Shown: positions 47,001 to 57,360, counted from the first letter of the stretch. The stretch is 64,000 bases of DNA from Nectonema munidae (GCA_030549495.1 JAUIRK010000905.1:501001-565000), one strand, 5' to 3'. Notes: generated by a model from the letters alone, not told the origin. A program made the numbers and translations.

Positions 47001-50000
47001 TGGCGGCTTCATTGTTACGTTTGCGGAAAAGACGCTAAATCGCATTTAGAATTTAGAAAAGAGTTATCTTTAGCTGCAATGAAAGTTGGTGACCAAGCGC
47101 ACCTGTTTTGAATGATATAATCAAATCACTTTTATATTTTTTTGAATCAATTGTTATTCGAACTGCCAACGTCCCATTTTTGGAACATATAATTTTTATG
47201 ATTCTTTGAGAAAATTAGCTAAAAAGTTTTAAATTTTATATTAACTACCTATGATAACTAAAATACCTTAGTTTTTTAGAAAAAATTTACAAAATTCAAT
47301 AGAGCGGCGGTTAAAAGTAATTATAATTTTCATTTTTAAATGTTTTTTATATGAAAACTTTCTACATCAAAAGTTATACATACATGTTAACGACGATTAT
47401 AGTTAACGATTATTGACTTATACTTTTAATTTGTTACATTTTAACTACTCAGAATAATTTTTTGGTTTTTCCATGTTATAAGAATTATATTATTTGAATC
47501 AACATAATATGGAGTAACTTTTTTTGAAGAAAAAAAATTCAGATTTTCCATTATTTCTTGTAATATTTATGTTCCTCTTTCTTTAGAGCAGCACAACTAA
47601 CAACCAATCAAAAGGCCTTACTTGAAGCTTACGCAGAAGTTGAGCCAGACACACCTGGAACTATACATAACATTACGCGATCCATGGATGGTATCTATTA
47701 GATATTTTCGAAAGTTATTTCATGCGTTCTTCCATTTACTGTGTGATTCTATCCTAAACCTTTATTGGTATAATTAGTGGCGGTTTTAAGAGGGGGGGGG
47801 GGGCATGGCCCCCAAGTTTTTTGGCTCGACCCCGTGTTGGCCCCTCCACATCAAATACCTATTTTAATGGATTTAAAATTTACTCGAAACTTTTTATAAT
47901 TTAATTTTTTTGAGTGGGTTTTACATCCAGGGGAAGAAATATCTCTCTTATCTGGACGGGTGAATCTTAGACCAACAGCACTCTTAATCCGAGGTCTCTG
48001 CTGGCATCGGAACGTGAGAGCACCACCCAAATTGATTATAAAAAACTAAAGTTTCAGAATTCTAAATATCGATAAGTAATTCTCATGAAAAAATTGATAA
48101 GTTTTCAATTTTTTAGTATTAAACCTATTTCTTTACAACTTTTTAAAAACTTAGCTCTTGTTTGGCCCCATCACTTTTGAAAATCTAGAATCGCCACTGG
48201 GTATAAGGGTAATCATTTTCTCTTAGAACTACGCTAAGTTGTGCACATTATTAGAATACATGTTTTACATAATGTTTATGATTCATGTACCGTTTAATTA
48301 TTTGATGAAGGAAAAAGAAATATTTATTTTTATAAACCGGTGTACCTTTCAGCATATTTTACATGAAAGGAACACAAAAACAAATTTTTAACTAATCTGT
48401 CTATATCCTCAACAATTTTTACATTTTTTCACTTTCATTTCTGATAAAAAAAAATTTAGTTCTATCTAGAATATCAAAATCTGCACTTTTTAACAAAAAG
48501 GTTTTTTCTGAAAATTATAAACAAGATTGATATAAATAATAATTGAGGAAGAAAATATTTGAAGAGTTTTGAATCGAAAGCAGGGGAACCTAACATTAAC
48601 TCCAACCCTTTCTGTACAATAACGAACGAATATTCTTTTAGATGATTTAATTAATAGACCGAATCGTAGGAATTCATACATACTCACGTTAGAAAAATAA
48701 AATACCTAAAATAAAGACAGTTTTAAAACATTTAAATTTTGATGGTTGCAATTTTGAAAAATTATGGTGTATTCTAAAAATGTAGTATTTTTAAATGCTC
48801 CGGTCCACATTTGCGGAGTCGGCGGGAAAATTTCAAACCCCGAAATAGTTAATAAAATTCGACTCCGAATACTTAAAAATTAATAATTAAAAAGTAAAAA
48901 ATAATTTTCCAGAACTTGTTATTTTTTGCTTTTAAATTGGCTTTTGAACTCTGAAAAACCACTTTTTCAGATAAGAACAATTTCCAATTTTGAAGAAAAC
49001 AAAATTTTAAATGCTTAAAATTAGCTTTTTTAAAATTTTTATTCAAATTTTTAAGCATTAATAATACTTATTTTTGAATATTATAGAATTTTTAATGTAA
49101 AAAATTATTTATCTTGCGAAACAATATTCAGTATATATGTTACTTTTAACATTGCTGCAAAAATAATTTTGTGACTTTAGGACGCGTTCCGAAAAAAATG
49201 TTGCTAATCACGGGATCTGCAAATTCCATTTCAAAATACTGACACGTGCTACCTTCCTCGCATTAACAAGACTCTAAAAACGGTCGTTGTGTTTATTGTA
49301 AATCTATGAGTTTCCTCATTTCTTAGAGAGAGAGAGCGCCTAAAATATATCGCTGAGTATATTAAAATTATCTCAAAATATTGCTGACTTATATTAATTG
49401 CTTTCTACAGAAATTGGCGTTATGTTTTTATACTTGTCATTTTTTGCAGTCGTTTTGGTTTTAAAACTACTTTATGTGATAATCGCTTACATTCTATTCT
49501 GTTTTTCACTATATAATCTATGCACAACAAACCAACAGACTGCTGAATATTTTCCACCAGGGTGGCGGATTCAGGGGAAATATATCCGGCTCTGACTCGA
49601 AGTACTTACGAAAATCCTACTCTGTCTCAAAAAAATGCTATTCCGTCTCTATTATTTTATTAGATACTGAGTCCTTCCCCTTTTAAATCTTCAACTCATA
49701 CTTCTCAACCTATGAATTCTTAATCTTAAACTGGGTAGACATTCGTAGTACTTGTATTACGCACTAAATGGGATTTTTATTTTGGGATGTTATTGGTTGT
49801 TTTTCTTACTTAAATTTATTGATATTTATGCTGTTTAAATTGCAGCTATATTAAATATTTTTAGATTCAAAACTGTTTCTTATTGGAAAATTTTACGTCT
49901 CTTATAAAATAAAGATATTTTTTCTTCACCTAGTACATAATATTTCATCTCTGTGTGTGAACATTTTATATAATAAAGTATATGTAGATAATTAAATATA

Positions 50001-50216
50001 AAGTAAAACAATATTAATCTTGTAAATATTTAAACAAAAAAAGTTTTAATAAATGGGTCTATTTTTATTGAAGCTTTGCTGCAAAAATAATTTTAATGAT
50101 TCTCTTTTCCTAATTCTGATTTTCTTTTTGTTTATACAGATGCACAAAGCTTCAATAAAAATCAAGAAAGTTTGTTAGAGATTATATGGCGATATTTTAA
50201 AACTATTTTCAAATGA
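32023..50216 (+). CDS. DNAJA3: Mitochondrial DnaJ (Hsp40) co-chaperone, DNAJA3/Tid1 type, multi-exon
   Basis: A class A J-protein partner of mitochondrial Hsp70 (mortalin). Exons: 32023-32029 (uncertain), 32142-32269, 37810-37890, 37955-38036, 39099-39232, 40185-40337, 40396-40543, 40598-40662, 42810-42938, 42990-43105, 47587-47690 and 50140-50216. All have GT-AG borders and matching phases. They sum to 1224 bases, 407 residues plus stop; human DNAJA3 is 480. The first exon supplies only ATGCGAA, and the joined N-terminus [20 protein letters not shown] is basic and hydroxylated like a mitochondrial presequence. That exon is the weakest part. The J domain has HPD at 51-53, then come four zinc motifs, the substrate-binding domains ([11 protein letters not shown] and GHGDHYIHI as in Tid1) and a helical C-terminus. 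The gene is intact, and its long introns are full of transposons. Confidence 0.92.
32142..32269 (+). CDS. DNAJA3: DNAJA3 exon 2: presequence end and J-domain start
   Basis: Acceptor CTGTTTTTTAG, donor GAA|GTAGGA. It encodes [20 protein letters not shown] and then [20 protein letters not shown], helices I-II of the J domain. There is no in-frame ATG in this exon, so an upstream exon must provide the start. Confidence 0.9.
32925..34340. mobile_element. TTAA-type (piggyBac-like) non-autonomous element with internal satellite, right end lost
   Basis: After TTAA (32921-32924) the sequence TCCTATCAGTGATGGGG and a GGGGCATTTTAGCCCC hairpin form an end almost identical to those at 56968 and 59842. 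Inside are seven degenerate tandem units of about 135-150 bases. Each contains a version of AAATCGACCATGCTGATTT followed by a TTTCTxGACTCA segment (near 33340, 33523, 33669, 33820, 33957, 34096 and 34229). No right end is found. It lies in DNAJA3 intron 2. Confidence 0.7.
34395..34520. repeat. Short degenerate direct repeats
   Basis: Versions of GCTACTxGxxCGTTCGTACT and GTTCGTTACTAGGACATGCT recur about every 25-30 bases next to the satellite-bearing element. Origin unknown. Confidence 0.35.
35345..37304 (+). mobile_element. hAT transposon relic, ZBED5-like family
   Basis: A plus-strand transposase in broken frames. It has a BED-type zinc finger ([20 protein letters not shown] then HLETKHPTL), [20 protein letters not shown] around the first catalytic acid, [40 protein letters not shown] and, near the end, [20 protein letters not shown]. 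Many stops and frame changes are present. The right end GTTGGCAACCACTG at 37291-37304 is a typical hAT terminus. The left end is not certain. It lies in DNAJA3 intron 2. Confidence 0.82.
37810..38036 (+). CDS. DNAJA3: DNAJA3 exons 3-4: HPD loop and rest of the J domain
   Basis: Exon 3 (37810-37890) encodes [20 protein letters not shown] and EISEAYE, and exon 4 (37955-38036) encodes [15 protein letters not shown] and a Ser/Gln-rich [12 protein letters not shown]. The glycine/phenylalanine linker usual in class A J-proteins is largely replaced by this Ser/Gln tract. Confidence 0.92.
39099..39232 (+). CDS. DNAJA3: DNAJA3 exon 5: linker with [10 protein letters not shown]
   Basis: Encodes [20 protein letters not shown] and then a Ser/Phe-rich stretch. 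The DPEELFRxIF motif is shared with animal Tid1 and separates it from cytosolic DNAJA1/2. Confidence 0.9.
40185..40662 (+). CDS. DNAJA3: DNAJA3 exons 6-8: zinc-finger region
   Basis: Exons 40185-40337, 40396-40543 and 40598-40662 are separated by short introns of 58 and 54 bases. The four cysteine motifs are [24 protein letters not shown] and CKECSGKG. The first and third keep both cysteines but lose the last glycine of CxxCxGxG. The block continues with [20 protein letters not shown] and HKEIFITFE. Confidence 0.93.
40905..41035 (-). repeat. tRNA-derived SINE, family B (diverged)
   Basis: Minus strand GGTTCGATTCC B box, with the ACCGTAGGGTGTTTTC-like and cgaac segments of the family in the same order as at 10375-10535. 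It lies in DNAJA3 intron 8. Confidence 0.5.
42320..42430 (-). repeat. tRNA-derived SINE, family B (degenerate)
   Basis: GTATCGAACAATGAACAAAG then GATGCTAGATTCAAACACAA and GACCTGATATC match the family in order. The B box is damaged. It lies in DNAJA3 intron 8. Confidence 0.45.
42810..43105 (+). CDS. DNAJA3: DNAJA3 exons 9-10: C-terminal substrate-binding domain
   Basis: Exons 42810-42938 and 42990-43105 encode [35 protein letters not shown] and [20 protein letters not shown], then [19 protein letters not shown]. These line up closely with domain II of Tid1. Confidence 0.93.
43725..43850 (-). repeat. Tigger-like end and SINE family B fragment
   Basis: GCGACCACCTCTCTATAGCG at 43725 is a Tigger-type terminal motif. 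Just after it, GATTCGAACCCAAGACCTTG with TGGTATCGAAAC is the B-box part of SINE family B on the minus strand. It lies in DNAJA3 intron 10. Confidence 0.5.
44455..44640 (-). repeat. tRNA-derived SINE, family B
   Basis: It contains GTACCGTGGCGGTGTTTCAA, CTCGATGCTGGATTCGAACC, CAAGACCTTTTAATATCGAA and ACCAGGCACC in family order. B box GGTTCGAATCC on the minus strand. It lies in DNAJA3 intron 10. Confidence 0.6.
45353..45742 (-). pseudogene. Tigger/jerky transposase N-terminus (HTH and CENP-B domains)
   Basis: [20 protein letters not shown] plus [20 protein letters not shown] is a pogo-family helix-turn-helix. [20 protein letters not shown] and [11 protein letters not shown] follow, the CENP-B second domain (WFxxxRxxGxPxxGPxxxxxA). 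The catalytic domain is absent. An end-like palindromic block rich in GCGTTATAAGCG and CGCGTTATAACGC lies at 45981-46030, upstream on this strand. Confidence 0.82.
46108..46644 (+). pseudogene. piggyBac transposase N-terminal half (PGBD2/3-like)
   Basis: [20 protein letters not shown] opens an acidic region, then [15 protein letters not shown] and [20 protein letters not shown], then [20 protein letters not shown], all typical of piggyBac. It stops at 46642. The homology continues beyond with [15 protein letters not shown], then in other frames [20 protein letters not shown] and [11 protein letters not shown] around the catalytic core to about 47110. Several stops and shifts break it. Confidence 0.85.
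47587..47690 (+). CDS. DNAJA3: DNAJA3 exon 11
   Basis: Encodes [20 protein letters not shown] and [15 protein letters not shown], matching the RLTSRQQSLILSYAE region of Tid1. Acceptor TCTTTAG and donor GGATG|GTATCT. Confidence 0.9.
47775..48199. mobile_element. hAT MITE, 425 bp, with a SINE C fragment inside
   Basis: Left end TAGTGGCGGTTTTAAG plus a poly-G run. The right end read on the minus strand is CAGTGGCGATTCTAG. Flanks GGTATAAT (47767-47774) and GGTATAAG (48200-48207) are an 8-bp duplication with one change. At about 47925-48010 a minus-strand SINE C fragment (CATCCAGGGGAAGAAATATC) is embedded. It lies in DNAJA3 intron 11. Confidence 0.8.
50140..50216 (+). CDS. DNAJA3: DNAJA3 last exon
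   Basis: Acceptor TTTATACAG. It encodes [20 protein letters not shown] plus TIFK and stops at TGA 50214-50216. The short basic, aromatic helix resembles the LSKLKKMF end of Tid1. The phase fits exon 11. AATAAA at 50263-50268 lies 46 bases past the stop. Confidence 0.75.
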
Positions 50217-50262
50217 CGTTGAAAGTTTTGTTGTATTCAATTTTATATTTGTTTTGTTTGTG

Positions 50263-50268
50263 AATAAA
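50263..50268 (+). promoter_or_regulatory. Poly(A) signal of the DNAJA3-type gene
   Basis: AATAAA placed 46 bases after the proposed stop codon. Confidence 0.6.
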
Positions 50269-50289
50269 GTTTTTAAATTTTTAAATTTT

Positions 50290-50890
50290 CTAATTTTTTT
50301 GTAATTAAATGCTGTAACTAAAACACACTATTTTTTGAGTACGGTCCTGTAGTTATTAAAATTTATCGTTGATACTTTCATTTTCGTGTATCTGATAATA
50401 AGTATTGTATAATTGCTTTTGAAAGGCTTTCCCATCTACTCTCTTTAATATACAAAAATATATAAATTCGTTTTCATGAAAGATTCTTGAAAAAAATGCA
50501 GTGAAAAATTCTTGTTTTTGCAGCTAGATAATAGAGCTTTTATGCTTTCTCATGGAACCTTAGCAAGCAGATTTTAAATCACAAAATAAACAGCACGTAA
50601 GTCATTGCAAACACTTCTAAATATTTTTCATCCTTATATTACATCCACAAAAATTTTAATCTTCTAATTTATTTTTCCATTTTTATATGATTTATTCTTT
50701 CAGAAAAGAGAAACAAATTTTAAATCTAAGTATCTATACGATCAGAGGTGCTAACCTGGAGTCAAGGAGTCACTCAATTTAAAACTGTCCAATTCGGACT
50801 TAACTGAATATCAGGAATCCTTCCTCAACCTATGCTTTGGAAATTTTTATAATATATAATGTATATAGCGATTATAGCAAAGCGTGATAT
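50290..50890. other. AT-rich gene-free stretch downstream of DNAJA3
   Basis: No exon or element end is recognised. Confidence 0.4.
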
Positions 50891-50900
50891 ATCTATATCA

Positions 50901-51441
50901 GTCATTGCCAAACTTTTTACTCCACGTCCCATTCCCTCTCGTCATTTTTACTTGAATATATAATATATGCTAATCATTTTTATACCAAGATTTAGCGATA
51001 TTTATCATTTTATTATACTAAATATTCGAAAAGAATTCTATTTATGCGCGAGATAAATCTGACAAGTTCCTTGATTTTAGGTTTTGAAGAAGACAATGCC
51101 TAACGCAAATCACTTTGGAATTCTTTGCTTCATTTTTAGCACAATAAGTGTTAAGAATTCTTTTTTTCAAAGATATTTCTTTCAAAAGAAATCATATTTT
51201 CAGATGATATTTTTCAATTAAACAAACTATTTTTTAGTAAAAAGATATATTTATCAACATTTTAGGTATACTATAAAAATTAATATATTAAGCTAGAAAA
51301 TAACTTATATATATTTTTATTTTTAATACTTTGAAAAAATATCTGTCTATTCATTTTGTGATTTTTTTAGCTTGCCTACACCCCCTTGGCTTTATTTTAC
51401 GCACTCTAAGGGCTCCGCCTCACAGTTTGGAAACCTGTGCT
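50901..51441. mobile_element. Possible hAT-type MITE
   Basis: CAGTCATTGCCAAACTTTTT at the left and, on the minus strand from 51441, CACAGGTTTCCAAACTGTGA at the right resemble each other and known hAT ends. The 8-base flanks do not match, so the call is tentative. Confidence 0.35.
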
Positions 51442-52130
51442 TGAAGAATTGAAATTTTATTTTGGTACTAAATCTAATTTACAATATGCGAAAAAAATAA
51501 AAGTATTTTGACCATTTCCAAATAGTAGAGAATATTAGCTTTTTTTATGACGAAAATTCATAGTTACGCCTTTTTATATATCAATTGAACATTATCAAAT
51601 TTTAATTAAACAAATTTCCATTTTTCTTAAAAAAATGTATGACGTTAAATATTATAAGAAAGAAAGTGAAATTTTAAAAACTCGCATATAAATTATCCAA
51701 AATGTGTCTACGTTTTAATCTAATTTCAAAACGCCAACTTTTGGCAATAACACCTACTTTCAAAACGACGGCAATTGCTACGCTTTACACATCGGCCGCA
51801 AGAGTCAAAACCATGTTTACATGTGTAGCAGGCAAGCACTATACGAATGATAACTTTGCCAGGTGCTAAGAATTAAGGTAAATAATTACGAGATTGCTTT
51901 AATTATCCTCTTTGATTCTTCATCTTCCTTTTTCTGATCTGGCAAATGAACTACCTCAAATATAACGATCTAGTTAAAAACTAAATTATAATCTAGAGGC
52001 TCTGTTGTTGTAGTAGCTGAAACTCTGATGTTGAAAATTACTGAAATTTTCTGAATATGGGAGAGAAAAAAATTAAAGAAACATTGTCTGGAAACTTTTT
52101 TTTTGTTTGAAACAGAAAAGTTAGAAAGTT

Positions 52131-52322
52131 GTGGTTTTGAAAGTAAATTTAAAATTGATTTTTTTAATTTCGCCAGACAAAATTCTTGAATATAATCAGT
52201 TTCTAAATTTGAATGTTAAAAATGCCCGCAGTAAGTATCCTGAAATTGTTAAGCAAGTAATCCTTGCACTTCATACTCAAGTTAGTGTCGAAAGACAAAT
52301 CTCTATTTTTACTATTATATAA
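52131..52322 (+). pseudogene. hAT dimerisation-domain fragment
   Basis: NARSKYPEIVKQVILALHTQ then VSVERQISIF resembles the C-terminal hAT block (FP..., P...SVERxFS). No BED finger or catalytic part is seen nearby in 51450-52130. Confidence 0.4.
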
Positions 52323-52464
52323 AATTAAAAAGAATAGGAATGTGATATGTTTTATTTTAAAACTTTCAAACACCACAATTTATTCGGTAACGTTGTTCTA
52401 TCAGAAAAACATAAAATTCCATAATTAAGTTCTTTTGGTATATTTTTTATAATTTTTTAGTCAT

Positions 52465-52885
52465 CATCATCTAAGTGCCTTATCCATTTGGGCGTGGGCA
52501 ACCATGGAGCGCCAGAGTTTGTTTTCTAGTTTACCATGGTTATTCTTGGAGCTATTACGTGGTGAGGTCTCCAGTTCTCTTCCACGCCGTAATTGTAAGC
52601 TGCGGACTAGCCTTTGTCTAATTTGACTAACTGCTAGGCAGCAGTAACTAGGCTTATTTAAAGGCGGCCTTACTCGCCTTGTCACGACATCGTCCTGAAC
52701 ATGGAGTATTTAAACTTGTAGAAGGTAGTCACCGAATCTACTACTCCGTTTCGTTATGTCGTCGCTGTTTGTTTGGGGCTGCTTATTCATCAAGCTAAGC
52801 TTGCTTGTGTCGCAGCTAACCACCATATCTGATGGCCGTTCCACTATCCACAACCTGCAGACCCGCTCTCTAGCTGTTCCAGCTT
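52465..52885 (-). repeat. GC-rich interspersed repeat, probable SINE with RTE-like tail
   Basis: A sharply bounded GC-rich block in AT-rich DNA. On the minus strand it starts GGCTAAGCTGGAACAGCTAG, includes an open stretch ending ENKLWRSMVAHAQMDKALR and finishes in a GATGATGATGAC tail. WRSxVxxA followed by a GAT-type tail is what RTE LINE 3' ends look like, and many SINEs borrow them. No target-site duplication is found. Confidence 0.5.
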
Positions 52886-52889
52886 AGCC

Positions 52890-54050
52890 AAGAAAATACA
52901 TAATAAATAATAAGCATATACATATATACTTGTTTTGAATTTATCTTTATAAATGGTGTTTTTTCTGGCATGATATAATACATTATTAATGTATAATTAT
53001 GTATTATACACATAAATTATGTATCAATATGTAGCTATATATTATTTATATGAATATACTTATTGGCAACGATATAATTATAAGAAAAAATTAAAAAGCA
53101 ATTACCATTAAATGTTAATCATTTGTTTTGAGATAAAACAGACGGCATTAATTTAACCCGTTAACGACCAGATTAATCAGACGATATCTAGTATAAAGCA
53201 GAAGATTTGTATTAAAAAGCATCAATAAATGCAGACGATTCACATTTTTGTAAAGTCGACATATGTCGACTGTGGTCGATTTTCACTAAAAATTCACTTA
53301 TTAAATTCATGTTTTCGCACATTTTGTACTTACGGCCCTTTAGACAGCATTTTAAAAAAAAGCATTTTGTAAATCTTTTAAAGAATCAGCAAAAATTATT
53401 ACTTACACTTTCAATCATATTTTTTCTTTCTTCTACCCTTTTTATCATATCTGGTGTTATACCGCTAGGTTTTGCGGGCTTTTCTGGTTTCATTTTTTAA
53501 TTCCAAACAGAATCTCAATTGTATGCTCTATTTTTTGATACAGAGCATCTAGAATTAGCCCTCTCTCCTTCCGGTAGAGGACGTCATATATGTATGATCC
53601 GGTACCATGTCTGAATATGAGGTGTAACCATGAAATCTGGAGATTTGGAGTAACTCTAGTAGTAGTAAAAACCATTCAGCGCCAAAGATACTGCATGATA
53701 TAAGCAGTTTGCACTTGCTTTAACATAACGAGACGAACAAATTACTGTAACGATTAAATGAAACAACTCAAAAATTTCATTAACGTTTGATATACTTTAT
53801 CTAGAAGAGATTTAGGTGTAGTCAAATCAAGACATTCCTGCAATAATTTAGAAGTATTAATAGAGAATTGAAAGCATTTGAATTTCTGAGTATTTTAAAA
53901 CCCAAAACAAATTCCTATATAAAATTTGCTTTTTGATTTTGATAATTGCTCTTCTTGTTTTAAAGTGTAAACAAAATTGACACACACACACTACCAAGAG
54001 AAAAGGATGCGGATGTCCAACGATGTGTTTTTATAAGATACTTGACATTT
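52890..54050. other. Gene-free stretch with a piggyBac-like end
   Basis: TTAACCCGTTAACGACCAGA at about 53155 resembles a piggyBac terminus. A GTCGACATATGTCGAC palindrome lies at 53257-53272. The open frame at 53309-53500 is hydrophobic but unrecognised. Confidence 0.35.
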
Positions 54051-54057
54051 TTATCCT

Positions 54058-54327
54058 ATGTTCTTATATTATCTGATTCAATCTTTATCCGCAATGGATG
54101 AAAGAAAAGTCGCAGTATACTTAAGAATCATATTGTGGTTGGAGGAAAAATATTTGCCTGCTCTTGGTGATGAAAATTATTTCAAAATTCAAAACGCTAG
54201 ATGCCAAAAAATTTTTATTTTTGATTTTATCCAAAAAGTATGGATCGAAAATGATGTTTTTGGTTTTCATTACAAATGCCGATGTCAAAAACACTATAAA
54301 TATAAAAATGTTTGTTTTCCAATTTGA
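54058..54327 (+). CDS. Unrecognised open frame, possible exon
   Basis: The frame reads MDERKVAVYLRIILWLEEKY then LPALGDENYFKIQNARCQ and FIFDFIQK. A good donor GTATGG follows FIQK (near 54238). The composition looks more protein-like than neighbouring frames, but I know no match. Joining FIQK to the next candidate exon does not keep phase, so the link to 54952-55091 is unproven. It could be chance. Confidence 0.25.
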   Translation: MFLYYLIQSLSAMDERKVAVYLRIILWLEEKYLPALGDENYFKIQNARCQKIFIFDFIQKVWIENDVFGFHYKCRCQKHYKYKNVCFPI

Positions 54328-54951
54328 TTTATCTTTATTGTTTAAGTTCGATTTCTACTCCAGTGCAAGAGTAGTTTATGTTTAGATAGTATTGTTATTC
54401 CAAAGCAACAAGTTATCTTTTTACCCCATTTTAGATGAGCAGGTAGCACATTCATACAATTATTTACACATCTTTTGTTTCACCCAGAAATTTAATATGG
54501 TTTTTTGACATTGTTTTTATTTTGATGTAGAATTTAAAATGAATTTCGAGTGGACAGCAAGCAATAAATTTAATTTGTAAAACAATTGAAAAATCCTTTT
54601 AGTTAACTTGCTTATCTCTTTACTTGATTGAAGGTGATATTTTGCATAAATCTATAATGCATGCAAAATAAGGTCAGGAAGATAGATCATTGGTTATCTT
54701 GATTGATGAGTGCAAGTAAGAAAGAAAACATAATAAATCAATGTATATAATTTCATAATATAATTTTGATTATATTTTTGTGTATTTAAAGTATGCGTAT
54801 GTTTCAATTTTGTGTCCCTAGATGTATATTTTGTTATATTTTAGTTTATATTAAAACAAATTTTTTTATGAAAGTAAACAAGGGTTAATGGTTGAATGTT
54901 TTGCTTATATAATAGAATTCATTATATGTTTTCAATTTGTTTTACACAGGC

Positions 54952-55091
54952 CAAAAGTTTGTAGTCTCAGATAATCCTCTTTTAAACAAACTACGAAAAG
55001 TTTTGCATCCCGAGAAAAGTACAGCGCATACGAAAATTGACGAGCACGAAAATGACAATGGAAAAGTTGAAAAGAAGAGAGAAAAGTGTTA
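54952..55091 (+). CDS. Possible terminal exon of an unknown gene
   Basis: After a good acceptor (TTTTACACAG) the frame QKFVVSDNPLLNKLRKVLHP then EKSTAHTKIDEHENDNGKVE and KKREKC ends in TAG. The charged, lysine-rich tail looks like a real C-terminus. AATAAA occurs about 220 bases downstream. The preceding exon is uncertain. Confidence 0.35.
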
Positions 55092-55346
55092 GCGTATCCA
55101 ACATAATAAACATCAATTTACCTTCCATGTTTTAAAATGCGCAAACTTCGCTGTAATTCAACGAAGTATCTGTAACGAAGATGTAATGAGTATGTAATGA
55201 AACTTCTATATATTTGTTTGTATGATATAACATGTCTAAAATCATTGTATTTTGCTTTATTCTAAAGATATTGTTACTTCTCATATAATGTTTTTTTAAA
55301 TTTGTGCGACTAGAAATAAATTTGATTTGTTTCTTTATTATTATTT

Positions 55347-55474
55347 GTCGGTATCGCATCCAAGGGAAGAATAATTTTCTATAGCTGGACAGATGGTAAG
55401 GATAGTCACGGTTTGGAATTGAACCCAGACCATTTTGATCGAGTACCTATCTTAGCACCACTTGGCTATCTGCC
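55347..55474 (-). repeat. tRNA-derived SINE, family C
   Basis: Minus strand GGCAGATAGCCAAGTGGTGC has a near-perfect pol III A box (TAGCCAAGTGG), and CTGGGTTCAATTCCA gives the B box 40 bases on. The body ends CTTCCCTTGGATGCGATACC. A fragment of the same family lies in the hAT MITE at 47775-48199. Confidence 0.7.
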
Positions 55475-56967
55475 GAATTTTTTTTGAATAACTCATCTTA
55501 ATTCTAGTATCTTAGCTAAATAGTTCACCTAAAATTTAGCTTTTGTCATTTGATAATGAATCTACAATTTATTAACATGCTTTTTAAAAGGTTTCATTCG
55601 TAAATTTTTCCTGCAGTCTACAATTGTTATCAACACAATTGTTGAAGAAATATGAACGGAAAGTCAAAATTCTTTTTCTTGAAAGTGGAATTTTTTTAAT
55701 TTTGCTTCCATCAGAAGTTTTTCATTCATAAATTCTCTTTTTTGTAAACAGATAATAATTAATGAAAGTTTATATAAGAAGCTTCCTTGAAAAGATCTTT
55801 TTTGATCAGAAAGAATAATAAACACTTTTTATTCAAGAAATGAAGGTGTTGTTGTTGGTCCTGAGATTACGCTATCTCATTATATGAAACTCAGTGAACA
55901 CTTTTTCTTCCAAAACTGCGCCTAGAGTTGATGTGTGGAAGTTTCATTGCACTTTTGTAATACAGAGTAAGCGTAGCGCCAGCGAAAAGATCTCCATGTC
56001 TCTCAAGTGTTTAGTATGTCAAGTAATGGATCTGTTATAGGAAGTTTTAATAATTTTTCATATTATTCCTACGTCATGAGTGAGAAAGCGCGAGCACAAT
56101 TATTTTAATAAGATTTAAAGTTCGTAAAAGCAAAATAAAAAGATTTACCTTCGTGATGTCAAATAACGTTTTTCTTCCAACAAATTTAATACTGGAGCAG
56201 TGAAAGCGGCCCTTAGTAGCCAAGAAGTTACGCTTTGAATATCTGGGAAGTATCTTTTAAATTCCCCTTTCAAGGCCTCAAAATGTTGGATAATCAAGTT
56301 CTGCGTAGATTCATCACACTCTTTTCCAATTTCTGACACTGTCTCCAGCATTACCAAGTTTCCCATTGAAACTTTGCGCGTCCAATTATTTTGTCCACAA
56401 AATCAATTATCAAGCCATCAGTGTGTTTAATTGTTTAAATATGTCCACAAGGTAGAATAGCCGTATTTCGAAGCTATCTGTCGACCATGCTGACAGCAAA
56501 TTTTGCTTATTTTGTAATCTGAGAAGGAGGCTGATCCCTTCTCAGCTCAAATACACGTTGAACTACATTTCCTTTTGATAGCCAGCGAACTGCTGTATGA
56601 AATAGGAGGGTTTTTGAAGGCAATTTTTAGAAGTAAACCGCAAATTTGATTAACATTTATAGGTATTTTGACATCCTAAACATAAAAAATGAGTCCAGAA
56701 ATGAAACCAGCAAGGCCGATTTAGTATAACACATATATTTTATGTAAAATTTGAAGGAATGTTTTTGAAGGCAATTTTTAGAAGTAAACCGCAAATTTGA
56801 TTAACATTTATAGGTATTTTGACATCCTAAACGTAAAAAATGAGTCCAGAAATGAAACCAGCATGGCCGATTTCAGTGGCGTAGCCAGAGCGAAGTACAT
56901 GAGGGGGGGGGGGCACAAAAAATAGGCTTATATTGAAAAATCTGAATCACCCTGATTAAGTTTTTAA

Positions 56968-57360
56968 CCCTATCAGTGACGAGGGGGCTATTTTAGCCCC
57001 CCCCCCCTCCTCAACTAAAATTTCTCTTGTGCCAAATTGAATACATCTTTTGCTACCATACTTCGTGACATTTCCTAAAATTGATAGCTGCATCTTTTGA
57101 TACCATTTTCATGGCAGTTGAACCACCTTTTCATGTCTAAATCTGTCAATCAAAATCGCGTATAACCTTGGTTCTATATTATATACTCGTTTGAAAATTT
57201 ATAAATATATACAGTTTTGAAACTTTTTGGGAAATGTCAATCAAAATTTTGATTGATGAGAAATATATATAATAAAATATACCTTCAAATTTTACATGAA
57301 ATATATTTTTTATATCAAATCGGGCATACTGATTTCATTTTTGGAATTTAGAAATTGAAA
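56968..57360. mobile_element. TTAA-type element, left fragment
   Basis: After TTAA, CCCTATCAGTGACGAGGGGG and the GGCTATTTTAGCC hairpin match the end at 32925. One satellite unit (ATATCAAATCGGGCATACTG) follows, then similarity stops. The right end is missing. Confidence 0.6.

Larger units (their letters stand above)
45000..47190 (+). mobile_element. piggyBac relic interrupted by a Tigger fragment
   Basis: GCCAGCGTTCTATTTTTGGAA at the left (from about 45007) and GCCAACGTCCCATTTTTGGA at about 47166 mark the two sides, but in the same orientation rather than inverted. The piggyBac transposase starts at 46108. The piece at 45353-46030 belongs to a Tigger element on the minus strand. No TTAA duplication could be fixed. 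It lies in DNAJA3 intron 10. Confidence 0.55.
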
